A stretch of 64,000 nucleotides of DNA, from contig NZ_PEBI01000005.1 of NCBI RefSeq assembly GCF_002802875.1, positions 124,001 to 188,000 on the forward strand. The letters run 5' to 3'. Below, one piece after another: positions 44,065 through 52,090 of this stretch. Origin of the DNA: Bifidobacterium primatium (GTDB lineage Bacteria; Actinomycetota; Actinomycetes; Actinomycetales; Bifidobacteriaceae). The position numbers and the translations under genes are program-made. The notes below the pieces were generated by a model. That model had not been told where the DNA came from, did not search any database, and saw only the letters and a list, made by a program, of their open reading frames with translations. Each line of letters begins with the position of its first letter. Position 1 is the stretch's first letter.

Positions 44065-45393
44065 ATGAGTAGCCTGATTCCCGAAAACGCCATTGATGAT
44101 GCCGACGAGCTTATCTCCAAGTTGCGCGAGAGTATGACCCGACGCCAGCTGGCCGAGTCGCTCGGCCTGTCCACATCCACCGTGGAGCGCTGGGAGTCGG
44201 GCAAGGTCCAGTGCAAGCCCGCCTACGTCCCCGCGTTGCAGGAGCTGTACTACGGCACCACGCACGAGACCGGCACGGACTTCCGGACCATCGATCTGTT
44301 TGCCGGCATCGGCGGCATCCGCCGCGGCTTCGCGACCGCCGGCGGCCACGCCGTGTTCTCGTCCGAGTGGAACGAGTTCTCCACGCGCACCTACCGCACC
44401 AACTACGGGTTCGCCGAGACCATGGCCGGCGACATCACACAGGTGGACGCGAACGACATCCCGGACTGTGACGTGGTGCTCGCTGGCTTCCCGTGCCAGC
44501 CGTTCAGTCTGGCCGGCGTCTCGAAGAAGCGCAGCCTCGGACGGGAGACCGGCTTCCGCGACAAGACGCAGGGCACCCTGTTCTTCGACGTGGCGCGCAT
44601 CATCGCGGCCAAGCGTCCCGCCGCGTTCCTCCTGGAGAACGTGAAGAACCTCACCAGCCATGACCGTGGTCGCACGTTCAAGGTCATCCTCGACGCACTG
44701 CAGAACGAGCTCGGCTACGAGGTGCACTGGAAGGTCGTCGACGGCCAGCACTTCGTGCCCCAGCACAGGGAGCGCATCTACATCGTCGGCTTCCGCTCTA
44801 GGACCGACTTCACATGGGACGATCTCAAGTTCCCGGACCATCAGCCGGTGCTCGCCGACATCCTCCACAAAACCGACGGCACCGAGCCCTATCTGCCGTG
44901 GGACGGCGACAAGTACTTCGACTTCGAGCACAAGAAGGTGCAGGACAAGTACACGCTCACCCCGCGTCTGTGGCAGTACCTTCAGGACTACAGGAAGAAG
45001 CACGAGGCTCTGGGCCACGGGTTCGGCTACGGGCTCGTCACCCCGGACATGGTGTCGCGCACCCTGTCCGCCCGCTACCACAAGGATGGCAGCGAGATTC
45101 TTATCTCCCAAGGCGACGAGCGCCCCCGCCGTCTGACGCCGCGCGAGTGCGCCCGTCTCATGGGCTACCCGGACGACTTCCGCATCCCCGTTTCGGACAC
45201 GCAGGCCTACCGCCAGTTCGGCAACAGCGTGGTCGTGCCCGCCATCGCCGAGGTCGCGCGCATCATGCGCCCCCACATCCTCAAGGTCATGGCAGAGGGC
45301 GACCAAGGACTGATTCTGGACGATGCGGAAAGATCCGTGGACGAAATCCAGAAGGCCCGGGAGCTTGCCGTCGCCGGAGCCAGCGAGAACTAA
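44065..45393 (+). CDS. Type II DNA (cytosine-5) methyltransferase with N-terminal HTH
   Basis: 442-aa enzyme of the Dcm/EcoRII type. Residues about 20-55 form a Cro/XRE-like helix-turn-helix ([20 protein letters not shown]). The methyltransferase follows: motif [16 protein letters not shown] (about 74), motif [14 protein letters not shown] (Cys near 146), motif [11 protein letters not shown], motif [17 protein letters not shown], and motif X FGNSVVVP. It should protect the host against the endonuclease encoded 58 nt downstream; target probably CCWGG- or CCSGG-like, inferred from the endonuclease family. The transcript looks leaderless (TATATT, 7 nt to ATG). GC-rich, unlike its AT-rich divergent neighbour. 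Confidence 0.94.
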   Translation: MSSLIPENAIDDADELISKLRESMTRRQLAESLGLSTSTVERWESGKVQCKPAYVPALQELYYGTTHETGTDFRTIDLFAGIGGIRRGFATAGGHAVFSSEWNEFSTRTYRTNYGFAETMAGDITQVDANDIPDCDVVLAGFPCQPFSLAGVSKKRSLGRETGFRDKTQGTLFFDVARIIAAKRPAAFLLENVKNLTSHDRGRTFKVILDALQNELGYEVHWKVVDGQHFVPQHRERIYIVGFRSRTDFTWDDLKFPDHQPVLADILHKTDGTEPYLPWDGDKYFDFEHKKVQDKYTLTPRLWQYLQDYRKKHEALGHGFGYGLVTPDMVSRTLSARYHKDGSEILISQGDERPRRLTPRECARLMGYPDDFRIPVSDTQAYRQFGNSVVVPAIAEVARIMRPHILKVMAEGDQGLILDDAERSVDEIQKARELAVAGASEN

Positions 45394-45398
45394 CCCTA

Positions 45399-45423
45399 AA
45401 TGGCCGGTGTCGAGCCGGCCATT
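45399..45423 (+). terminator. Hairpin between methyltransferase and endonuclease genes
   Basis: Perfect stem AATGGCCGG / CCGGCCATT with a 7-nt loop, 5 nt after the methyltransferase stop. It could end or weaken transcription so that the endonuclease depends on its own promoter just downstream (TATCGT, 45440-45445, 6 nt before the ATG). Confidence 0.7.
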
Positions 45424-45451
45424 GTCTGTTGTTCGTGGGTATCGTGGTTGC

Positions 45452-46870
45452 ATGTGCGATACCCACGTCAATGAAGCCCGCCAATGGTACGACACGGCCG
45501 ACATCAGCCAGGTCAACGAACTGCTCGCCAACGCCGGTGCAAGCAGCATCTGGGTCAAAAGACTCGTCGCGAACAACAACTCCAAGCAGCAGATATGGCT
45601 GGCCAATGATCCATCGGATCTATCCTTCTTCCCGCTGGGGAAGCCGTCATATACTCCGGCAAAATCGCAGAAGAAAAAGGCCGGCAACCCGGTCATCCAG
45701 ATTCCTGTGACGTGGCAATGGGTCACGCCGAATGGTCGGTTTGATGCCCCCGACGCGAAGCTCTGCTACTACCCGCAATATCCCGAGGTTCGTTTTTCCG
45801 GGTTTCTACGCGGCTGCAAGGAGGCCCCGTCCGAGCTGCTGAGTGAAACGAAACGCGGCCATGAAGTAAACCGCTGCCTGTTCCTAGGCCCGGTGAAGAA
45901 TGCTTCCGGCGAAGTCGTTCGGATAGTGGCACTTGTGGTCGGGGCCGAATCCCCGGCGGCGCGGTACGTGCTCGGCATGGAGACCTTCGAGGCGGGGCAC
46001 TTATGCCCGATCGTCTACCAGTCACAGCGTCAGCAGGACGAGTTCTCCACTCTCGAACGGGCCTTGGAGAACATCGTCGGCCGCAAAATCATTCCGTGGC
46101 GGCTTAACAATGACGGCACCATCGTCCAACCGTACGCTGCCCCCAATGCCCCCGGTCTCACGCTGGAGGCGGAGCTGGGCGTGGGGGAGAACGCCATTCC
46201 CGGACCGGACTTCGACATCTGGGAGCTTAAGGCCATCAAGCAGAAGTCTTTGGAACGCCGATACAACCACAAGGTCACGCTCTTCACCCCGCAGCCCGAC
46301 CGCCCCGAAACAGGACGCCTGTCCACGGTCGACTTCGTACTCAAGTACGGGCATGTACACACCACTGACGAGGACGGCAACCCGACCAGTTACTATTTCA
46401 CCTCCGGCGACATCCAGCGCGAAGGCGAGGACAAGCCGGGCGCGAAGCTCGAACTCGTTCTGGAAGGCTTCACCGACGCTAGGCACTTCGACCCCAACGG
46501 CATGATTGCCCTCTACGAGAAGGGCACGAGAAACCTCGCCGCCGGATGGTCGTACCTGAAGCTGCTCGGACACTGGCAGCGCAAGCACAACCGCGCCGCA
46601 TACGTGCCTTACCTGAGCGAGAAGAACGACGGCGTCGCCACGGTCGAGTTCGGTCCGCTCATCACCCTCGGCATCTCCACCAGCTTCGGCCTGTTCCTCC
46701 AGGCGTTCAAGGACGGCAAGGCAGTCTACGACCCTGGCGACAAGGCAACCCTCGTGAACGGCAAATGGAAGCCGAAAGCCCGCAGCCAGTTCCGCATCAA
46801 CCTCAACGACATCGCCGCCATCTACGGAGAAGTACGAGAAGTCGATATGCGAAATCATAAAACATACTAA
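45452..46870 (+). CDS. MvaI/BcnI-like type II restriction endonuclease
   Basis: 472-aa protein. The region LGVGENAIPGPDFDIWELKA (about residues 242-261) holds a PD-(D/E)xK-type catalytic motif (Asp, then Glu-x-Lys) in the context I associate with MvaI/BcnI enzymes, which cut CCWGG or CCSGG. It is longer than MvaI/BcnI themselves (about 240-250 aa); the N-terminal 220 residues form an extra domain I do not recognise. The ATG at 45452 (MCDTHVNEARQWYDTADISQ) has no Shine-Dalgarno but a TATCGT hexamer 6 nt before it. It follows its methyltransferase on the same strand. Family assignment is moderate, restriction role likely. Confidence 0.82.
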   Translation: MCDTHVNEARQWYDTADISQVNELLANAGASSIWVKRLVANNNSKQQIWLANDPSDLSFFPLGKPSYTPAKSQKKKAGNPVIQIPVTWQWVTPNGRFDAPDAKLCYYPQYPEVRFSGFLRGCKEAPSELLSETKRGHEVNRCLFLGPVKNASGEVVRIVALVVGAESPAARYVLGMETFEAGHLCPIVYQSQRQQDEFSTLERALENIVGRKIIPWRLNNDGTIVQPYAAPNAPGLTLEAELGVGENAIPGPDFDIWELKAIKQKSLERRYNHKVTLFTPQPDRPETGRLSTVDFVLKYGHVHTTDEDGNPTSYYFTSGDIQREGEDKPGAKLELVLEGFTDARHFDPNGMIALYEKGTRNLAAGWSYLKLLGHWQRKHNRAAYVPYLSEKNDGVATVEFGPLITLGISTSFGLFLQAFKDGKAVYDPGDKATLVNGKWKPKARSQFRINLNDIAAIYGEVREVDMRNHKTY

Positions 46871-47029
46871 TGCTAAAGGCGATGTCATGGAAGCAGAACA
46901 AAAAAAGACAGACCGCACCAAGCTGATACCCAGAAATACGGATGCTTTTTTCTGGCCTTTCGCACGACAAGCCTCTCTACGTCAGCATCCTTAACCATCA
47001 CACTTTTCCAACACAGCTTCGGTGCCTCT

Positions 47030-48334
47030 CTACTCCCCAACGCAGAACGCCGCATACAGCGGCACGCTGCGGACGCCGTTGTCGACCCCGAAATTCTTGG
47101 TCGAAAGACGCAGCGCCTCATCAGGTTCATACTTGCCTCGGTACACCGACAGGCTGCGCGATCTGGTGTTATCGGACGACTTCACCTCCACCGGCACACC
47201 GGCGGCGCTGTCGTTCATCTGCATGACGAAATCCACCTCGGCGGTGGCGCCGCTGGTCCAATACCGCAACGGAACACCATTGGCGCACATGCTCTGCGCA
47301 ACATAGTTTTCCACGACACCGCCCAAGTCGACCCGTCGGCGGCGCTCCACATCCATCACCATGTCCTGACGCAATTCCGAACGGGCCGACAGCAAGCCGG
47401 TGTCTCCCATGTAGATTTTGAATGCCGCCGCATCCTCGTGCATGGCAAGCGGAAGCTGCCCACTGGAAACACGCACGCATCGCTCGACCAAACCGGCAGA
47501 CAACAACCACGAAATCGCCGGAGCATATACCGACGCCCTTCCACCGGAACGCACAAGTTTGTACTGGAATTTATGATTTTCCTTTGCCAATTGCGCCGGA
47601 ATACTGTTCCAGGTATCCCGTATGCGAGCGGTTTCCACCGGTGATGCATATTTGGCCATGTCGGCTGAGTACAAATCCAAAATATCCATCTGTAAAGCTC
47701 GGACCGCATCAAAACTGCCGCTACGGGCATATTCGGAAACGGCCTCAGGCATGCCGCCCACCAGAAGATATTGCCAAAATCGAGACATCATCTCGTCGTG
47801 CAGATAAAACGACTCACCGCTATGATAGCTTTCCCGAATCTCCGCGACCAACGCCCCTTCTCCGAGAGCATCCAAAAACTCGGCAAAATTCATCGGCCTT
47901 AAGGTCAGTGTCTGCACTTTCCCAACCGGGGCAGTAAATCCTTGCTGATTAACAGCGACCCCCAGCAGGCTTCCAGCAGCGACCACAGCAAGCTGCGGCA
48001 TATCCTCCTGAAAATACTTCAAAGACGCCAACGCACGGTTGGAAGCCTGAATCTCATCCAAGAACAGCAGCGTATGCTCCGGGGCGATACGCATGCCGGA
48101 AATCTGCGACAGTCGACGAATCAACGTCCTGGGCTCAAGATCCTGTTCAAAAGCCTGACGAGCACGACCATCCCTCTCCAAGTCAAAGCGCACATAATCA
48201 TTCGCAAATTCCGTCTTTGCGAACTCATTCAACAAGTAGGTCTTTCCTGTCTGACGAGCGCCATATACAAGCAGCGGCTTGTGGCTGGGAGCATTCTTCC
48301 ATTCGGCAAGACGCTTCATCATATTCCTATGCAT
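47030..48334 (-). CDS. AAA_14/DUF4143 ATPase
   Basis: 434-aa protein. P-loop VYGARQTGKTYLLNEFA (residues 23-39), Walker B TLLFLDEIQA, sensor VVAAGSLLGV, then the DUF4143 domain with a PD-(D/E)xK-like core (SGATAEVDFVMQMNDSAAGV then PVEVKSS, about 363-391). Such proteins are widespread, often in accessory regions, and their biological role is unsettled. Convergent with the endonuclease gene and inside the island interrupting the urea locus. The start may be the ATG at 48334 or one of two adjacent ATGs five codons in, which have AGGA upstream. Confidence 0.88.
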   Translation of the reverse strand: MHRNMMKRLAEWKNAPSHKPLLVYGARQTGKTYLLNEFAKTEFANDYVRFDLERDGRARQAFEQDLEPRTLIRRLSQISGMRIAPEHTLLFLDEIQASNRALASLKYFQEDMPQLAVVAAGSLLGVAVNQQGFTAPVGKVQTLTLRPMNFAEFLDALGEGALVAEIRESYHSGESFYLHDEMMSRFWQYLLVGGMPEAVSEYARSGSFDAVRALQMDILDLYSADMAKYASPVETARIRDTWNSIPAQLAKENHKFQYKLVRSGGRASVYAPAISWLLSAGLVERCVRVSSGQLPLAMHEDAAAFKIYMGDTGLLSARSELRQDMVMDVERRRRVDLGGVVENYVAQSMCANGVPLRYWTSGATAEVDFVMQMNDSAAGVPVEVKSSDNTRSRSLSVYRGKYEPDEALRLSTKNFGVDNGVRSVPLYAAFCVGE

Positions 48335-49021
48335 AGGTCATCAGCCCCTATCGCACCCATCGTCGCCAATACGCTTATATCTGAGTTATCTTCGGAAAAA
48401 TGTCGCAAATGACATTTTTTGGTTGATAAAAATGTATTCTACTACTTTTTTTTGAAGATAACTTGCCGACACCGAAAAGTCACCGGAAAGGAAAACGACT
48501 CAGCAACGGTATGCGGCCGCCGCAAACGCCGACCGCGAACCCACCCTTTTATATCTTTTTATAAGTTTTATATCTTTTATAAGTTGGAAGACACAAAACC
48601 GGAGAAACGTTGATATTCCAACATTTTTGTCGCAACGGCACCAATCCCCGTTGCGACCCCTAAATGGACCCTTTAACTACCCTTTTCCTCAGATCACCGA
48701 GTTGCCTCAGCCAAGCGTCGGTAGATATCCGACGGCAGGTGACAGTTTCCGAAGCCTCGCACTCGGATGCCGGAGTCCGTGCGCTGATACACGATGCACA
48801 TGTCGGCGAGGATGCCCCGGAACCGGCGATGCTGAAAATGGCAGGACCGCGAAAACACCCTTATTGACGAATCGTCATAGACCCTACTGATGAATCATCG
48901 GCATTCCTATTGATGAATTTGCATGAATCCTACTGATGAAATTACATAAACCCTACTGATGAATTTGCAGAACAAAACTAACAAATTCCACAAAACCGAA
49001 CAACACATATGAACAACGCAG
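48335..49021. other. AT-rich, gene-free right end of the island
   Basis: About 690 nt without a supported gene. It contains the inverted repeat AAAAATGTC-gcaaat-GACATTTTT (48396-48419), an 18-19-bp direct repeat TTTTATATCTTTTATAAG (48547-48565 and 48566-48583), a stem GTCGCAACGG / CCGTTGCGAC (48629-48657), a CGTCGG-tagatat-CCGACG stem (48716-48734) and the five-unit tandem array at 48862-48976. Short ORFs lack RBS and domains. It looks like the decayed end of an integrated element. Confidence 0.6.
48862..48976. repeat. Five tandem degenerate 23-bp repeats
   Basis: Units start at 48862, 48885, 48908, 48931 and 48954, each exactly 23 bp with no spacer. The consensus of the conserved part is TAYTGATGAATNNNCA, and four units end in CCC or TCC. 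The exact spacing (about two helical turns) resembles plasmid iterons or an operator array. Not a CRISPR: there are no unique spacers. Confidence 0.85.
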
Positions 49022-49074
49022 AAAAAGGCGGGGCGGTCGCTGCCACGGACAGTTACAGCAACGGCCGTCCCGCC
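49022..49074 (-). terminator. Terminator of the urtABCDE operon
   Basis: GC-rich hairpin (GGCGGGGCGGTCGCTGC against GCAACGGCCGTCCCGCC, 49027-49074) followed on the minus strand by TTTTT (49026-49022), 166 nt after the urtE stop. It implies that urt transcription stops before the island and does not reach ureAB. Confidence 0.8.
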
Positions 49075-49239
49075 GGAACAAACCTTCCCCGACGGGCTTC
49101 GATGCCGGCGTCGAGGAAGGAGTATTGAGAGGCGCCGCACAAGATGCAGCGCATCACACGGGTCCGAGGGCATCATGCGGGACGAACAGACCGTATGAAC
49201 AGACCGTATGACACACGCATCCCGCAAGCCATGCAACGC

Positions 49240-49941
49240 CTACACGCGCATGGCTTCCTTTGCGGTCTCGACCTGGTCGGCGCCGCCCTTGCCGGAGGCG
49301 ATGAACCGACCGGATGCGAGCACATGGTACGTGTCGCAGCGTTCGACGGCGAACTGCACCTTCTGTTCGACCAGCACGACGCCGATGCCGCGGTCCTCGA
49401 CCATCGAACGGATCGAACGCTGGATGTCGGCCACGATGTTCGGCTGGATGCCTTCGGTCGGCTCGTCGAGAATCATGAGCTTCGGCCGCGTGATCAACGC
49501 CCTCGCGATCGAAAGCTGCTGCCGCTGGCCTCCGGACAGCAGACCGGCACGTCGACCGGCGAACTCCTTCAGCACGGGGAACGCCTCCACGGCCTCGTCA
49601 TAGCGGGCCTGCGCCTCGGAACCATAGCGGTCGGCGACCACGTGCAGGTTCTCGTCGACGGTCATGGTGCCGAACGACTGCTGTCCCTGCGGCACGAACG
49701 CCATGCCCGCGCGGATGCGCTGGTTCGGCGCCGCCTTGGTCACGTCCTTGCCGTCGAATTTCACCGTGCCGCCGGTGGTGGGCAGCAGGCCGAGAATCGC
49801 CTTGAGCAGCGAGGTCTTGCCGGCGCCGTTGTTGCCGATGATGCTGACCCATTTGCCTTCGGGCACGTCGAAGCTGATGTCGTTGACCACGGTCACCTTG
49901 CCGTAGCCGGTGCTCAGCCCATTCACTTCCAACATTGCCAT
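49240..49941 (-). CDS. urtE: Urea ABC transporter ATPase UrtE
   Basis: 233-aa ATPase of the branched-chain amino acid/urea transporter class (LivF-like). Walker A SIIGNNGAGKTSLLKA, signature AGLLSGGQRQQLSIARAL, Walker B KLMILDEPTEGIQPN, and the UrtE-typical FVPQGQQSFGTMTVDENLHV. Its start overlaps the urtD stop by 1 nt. Together with UrtD it drives the UrtBC channel. Confidence 0.95.
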   Translation of the reverse strand: MAMLEVNGLSTGYGKVTVVNDISFDVPEGKWVSIIGNNGAGKTSLLKAILGLLPTTGGTVKFDGKDVTKAAPNQRIRAGMAFVPQGQQSFGTMTVDENLHVVADRYGSEAQARYDEAVEAFPVLKEFAGRRAGLLSGGQRQQLSIARALITRPKLMILDEPTEGIQPNIVADIQRSIRSMVEDRGIGVVLVEQKVQFAVERCDTYHVLASGRFIASGKGGADQVETAKEAMRV

Positions 49942-50921
49942 TAGTTTTCGCCTCCGCCCAGGTAAATACTTACGACTTCGTCGTTATTCTGAATTTCTTC
50001 AACCGAACCCTCGGCGAGGATCTCGCCCTGGTTGAGCACGGTGACGGAGTCGGCGAACTTGCGCATGAATTCCATGTCGTGTTCGACGATGATGACCGTG
50101 CGGTTGCGGCTGCATCGCTTGAGCAGCTCGCCGGTCTGCTGCCTCTCCTCCGGCGTCATGCCGGCGACGGGTTCGTCGAGCAGCAGCAGATGGGCGTCCT
50201 GCACGAGCAGCATGCCGATCTCGAGCCATTGCTTCTTGCCGTGCGGCAGGATGCCGGCCGGCTTGTAGGCGTCGGCGGTCAGGCCGGTGACGTCCATCAT
50301 GTACTGGATGTTCTGCGAGACGCCCCTGACCGGTCGGAACAGGTCGCGCGTCTTCTTGCGGAAGCCTTCGGCCAGCTGCAGGTTCTCCAGCACCGACAGC
50401 TCCTCCACGACCGACGCGGTCTGGAAGGTGCGTCCGACGCCGAGTTTGACGATGTCGTTGGGCTTCCTGCCGAGCAGCTGCTCGCCGCGGAATTTGGCGG
50501 AGCCGGTCGCCGGCGTCAGGCCGGTGATCGCGTCGATGATGGTGGTCTTGCCGGCGCCGTTCGGGCCGATGAGGAATCGCAGATCGCCATGCTGCACCGT
50601 AAGGTTCAAGTCCTTGACGGCGACGAATCCGTCGAATTCCACGTGCAGGCCCTGGATTTCGAGATAGTCGCTCCACTGGCCGCCGCGGTCGTCGAGCACG
50701 GAGAGCTCGTCCTTCAGGTCCTGCATGCGCTTGCGTTCGGAGACGATCTCGTCCTTCATGCGGCTGACTTCGTCTCGCATCTGCCGGGCCTCGTCGCGCA
50801 GCTGCTGCGCCTCGGCGCGAAGCTGCGCGGCATCGGAAATATCGTTCTTTTCGGCCGTGTTCTTTTCGGCCGTGTTCTTTTCGGTCACGTCGCTCACCTC
50901 TTTCCTGCTGGTCCCGCTCAT
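49941..50921 (-). CDS. urtD: Urea ABC transporter ATPase UrtD with coiled-coil extension
   Basis: 326-aa LivG-like ATPase: Walker A FLIGPNGAGKTTIIDAITGL, signature region ILPHGKKQWLEIGMLLVQDA, Walker B HLLLLDEPVAGMTPEE. The core begins near residue 84 (SDYLEIQGLHVEFDGF). The 83 residues before it are unusual: three short repeats (EKNTAEKNTAEKND) from a 15-bp tandem repeat in the DNA, then an R/E-rich coiled coil (QLRAEAQQLRDEARQMRDEV and on to VLDD). The start overlaps the urtC stop (ATGA). Role of the extension unknown. Confidence 0.95.
   Translation of the reverse strand: MSGTSRKEVSDVTEKNTAEKNTAEKNDISDAAQLRAEAQQLRDEARQMRDEVSRMKDEIVSERKRMQDLKDELSVLDDRGGQWSDYLEIQGLHVEFDGFVAVKDLNLTVQHGDLRFLIGPNGAGKTTIIDAITGLTPATGSAKFRGEQLLGRKPNDIVKLGVGRTFQTASVVEELSVLENLQLAEGFRKKTRDLFRPVRGVSQNIQYMMDVTGLTADAYKPAGILPHGKKQWLEIGMLLVQDAHLLLLDEPVAGMTPEERQQTGELLKRCSRNRTVIIVEHDMEFMRKFADSVTVLNQGEILAEGSVEEIQNNDEVVSIYLGGGEN
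50844..50888. repeat. 15-bp tandem repeat, three units, inside urtD
   Basis: GTTCTTTTCGGCCGT at 50844-50858 and 50859-50873, then a third unit 50874-50888 with three changes at its end. It keeps the frame and encodes repeats of EKNTA. Unit number may vary between strains. Confidence 0.85.
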
Positions 50922-52075
50922 GCTTCCACCGCCTTGGCTCCCACGACGGCACCGGCTGCGGCCACGTCACCGGCCGTCGAGCCGGCCCCGCCACCGAATT
51001 TCTCCTTCAGCCACGGCCACAGATCCTTGGCCTGGCCGAGTCCGTATGGCGCGAACGCGATGACGAGGATGAAGATGAGGCCTTCGATGTACGTCCAGGC
51101 GGACGGATAGGCGTCCGACAGCTGCGTTTCGGCGAAGCGGATGAGCAGCGTGCCGACGACCGGGCCGAGCAGCGTGGTTCGTCCGCCGATCACCACGCCG
51201 GCGAGCATCAGGATCGACGGCGTCACGCCGATGTCGGACGGCGAGATGATGCCGACGACGGGCACGAACATCGCGCCGCCGATGCCGGCGAACATGGCCG
51301 CCAGCGAGAACGCGAACACCTTGATGGACGCGGGGTTGTAGCCGAGGAACTTCATGCGGTTCTCCTGGTCGCGCACGCCGATGATGAGCTCGCCCATGAA
51401 CGACTTGCGGATCCAGCGCACGATAAGCACCATGGCCAGCACGAGGAACGCGCAGATGTAGTAGATCATCTGCTTGTTGGCCGGGTCGGTGAGGTCGTAG
51501 CCGAAGAATCCGGAGAAATCACTGAGGCCGTTGGCGCCGCCGGTGGTCTTGGACTGTCCGACGAGCAGCACGGAGAACGCCGCGACCAACGCCTGCGAAA
51601 GGATCGCGAAGTAGGCGCCGCGCACGCCGCGTCCGAACACGAGGATGCCGAGCACGGCGGCGATCGCGCCGGGAACGACGGCCACGCCGATCACGGCGAC
51701 GACGGGATTGCGGAACAGGTCCCAGAATCCCGGCAGGTCGGTGATGCCGTACTGCGCCATGAAGTCGGGCACCTGGCCGGGACCGAGCTCCTCGAGTTTC
51801 AGATGAATGGCCATGACATATGCGCCGAGGCCAAAGAACAGGCCCTGTCCCAGCGTCAGCATGCCGCCCTGGCCCCAGGCCAGTCCGATGCCGACGGCCA
51901 CCATCGCATAGCACAGATACTTCGACAGCAGACCGAGGCTGTAGCCGCTCAATACGGCCGGCATGAGGAAAATCAACGCCACGGTGACGACGATGCCCAC
52001 CCATACACGATATTTTTCGAATACGGCGCCGGCCGACTTGTCGCTGCCGATGCCCTGAACGATGCCGTTGCTCAT
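50918..52075 (-). CDS. urtC: Urea ABC transporter permease UrtC
   Basis: 385-aa LivM-like membrane permease with about ten hydrophobic helices and family segments WGQGGMLTLGQGLFFGLGAY, QSKTTGGANGLSDFSGFFGY and GVRDQENRMKFLGYNPASIK. The C-terminus is a long Ala/Gly-rich tail (FGGGAGSTAGDVAAAGAVVG). It starts 15 nt after urtB and overlaps urtD. Confidence 0.94.
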   Translation of the reverse strand: MSNGIVQGIGSDKSAGAVFEKYRVWVGIVVTVALIFLMPAVLSGYSLGLLSKYLCYAMVAVGIGLAWGQGGMLTLGQGLFFGLGAYVMAIHLKLEELGPGQVPDFMAQYGITDLPGFWDLFRNPVVAVIGVAVVPGAIAAVLGILVFGRGVRGAYFAILSQALVAAFSVLLVGQSKTTGGANGLSDFSGFFGYDLTDPANKQMIYYICAFLVLAMVLIVRWIRKSFMGELIIGVRDQENRMKFLGYNPASIKVFAFSLAAMFAGIGGAMFVPVVGIISPSDIGVTPSILMLAGVVIGGRTTLLGPVVGTLLIRFAETQLSDAYPSAWTYIEGLIFILVIAFAPYGLGQAKDLWPWLKEKFGGGAGSTAGDVAAAGAVVGAKAVEA

Positions 52076-52090
52076 TGCAATCCCCTTCCC

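Noticed and set aside
46888-46992. 35-codon ORF after the endonuclease gene (MEAEQKKTDRTKLIPRN...)
   Set aside because: No clear Shine-Dalgarno and no domain, and it is very short. Kept only as a remote possibility.
48419-48890. Short plus-strand ORFs in the island's right end
   Set aside because: Low-complexity or repeat-derived translations without RBS; they overlap hairpins and tandem repeats.
48862-48976. CRISPR array
   Set aside because: The repeats are contiguous, degenerate and without unique spacers, and no cas genes are near.
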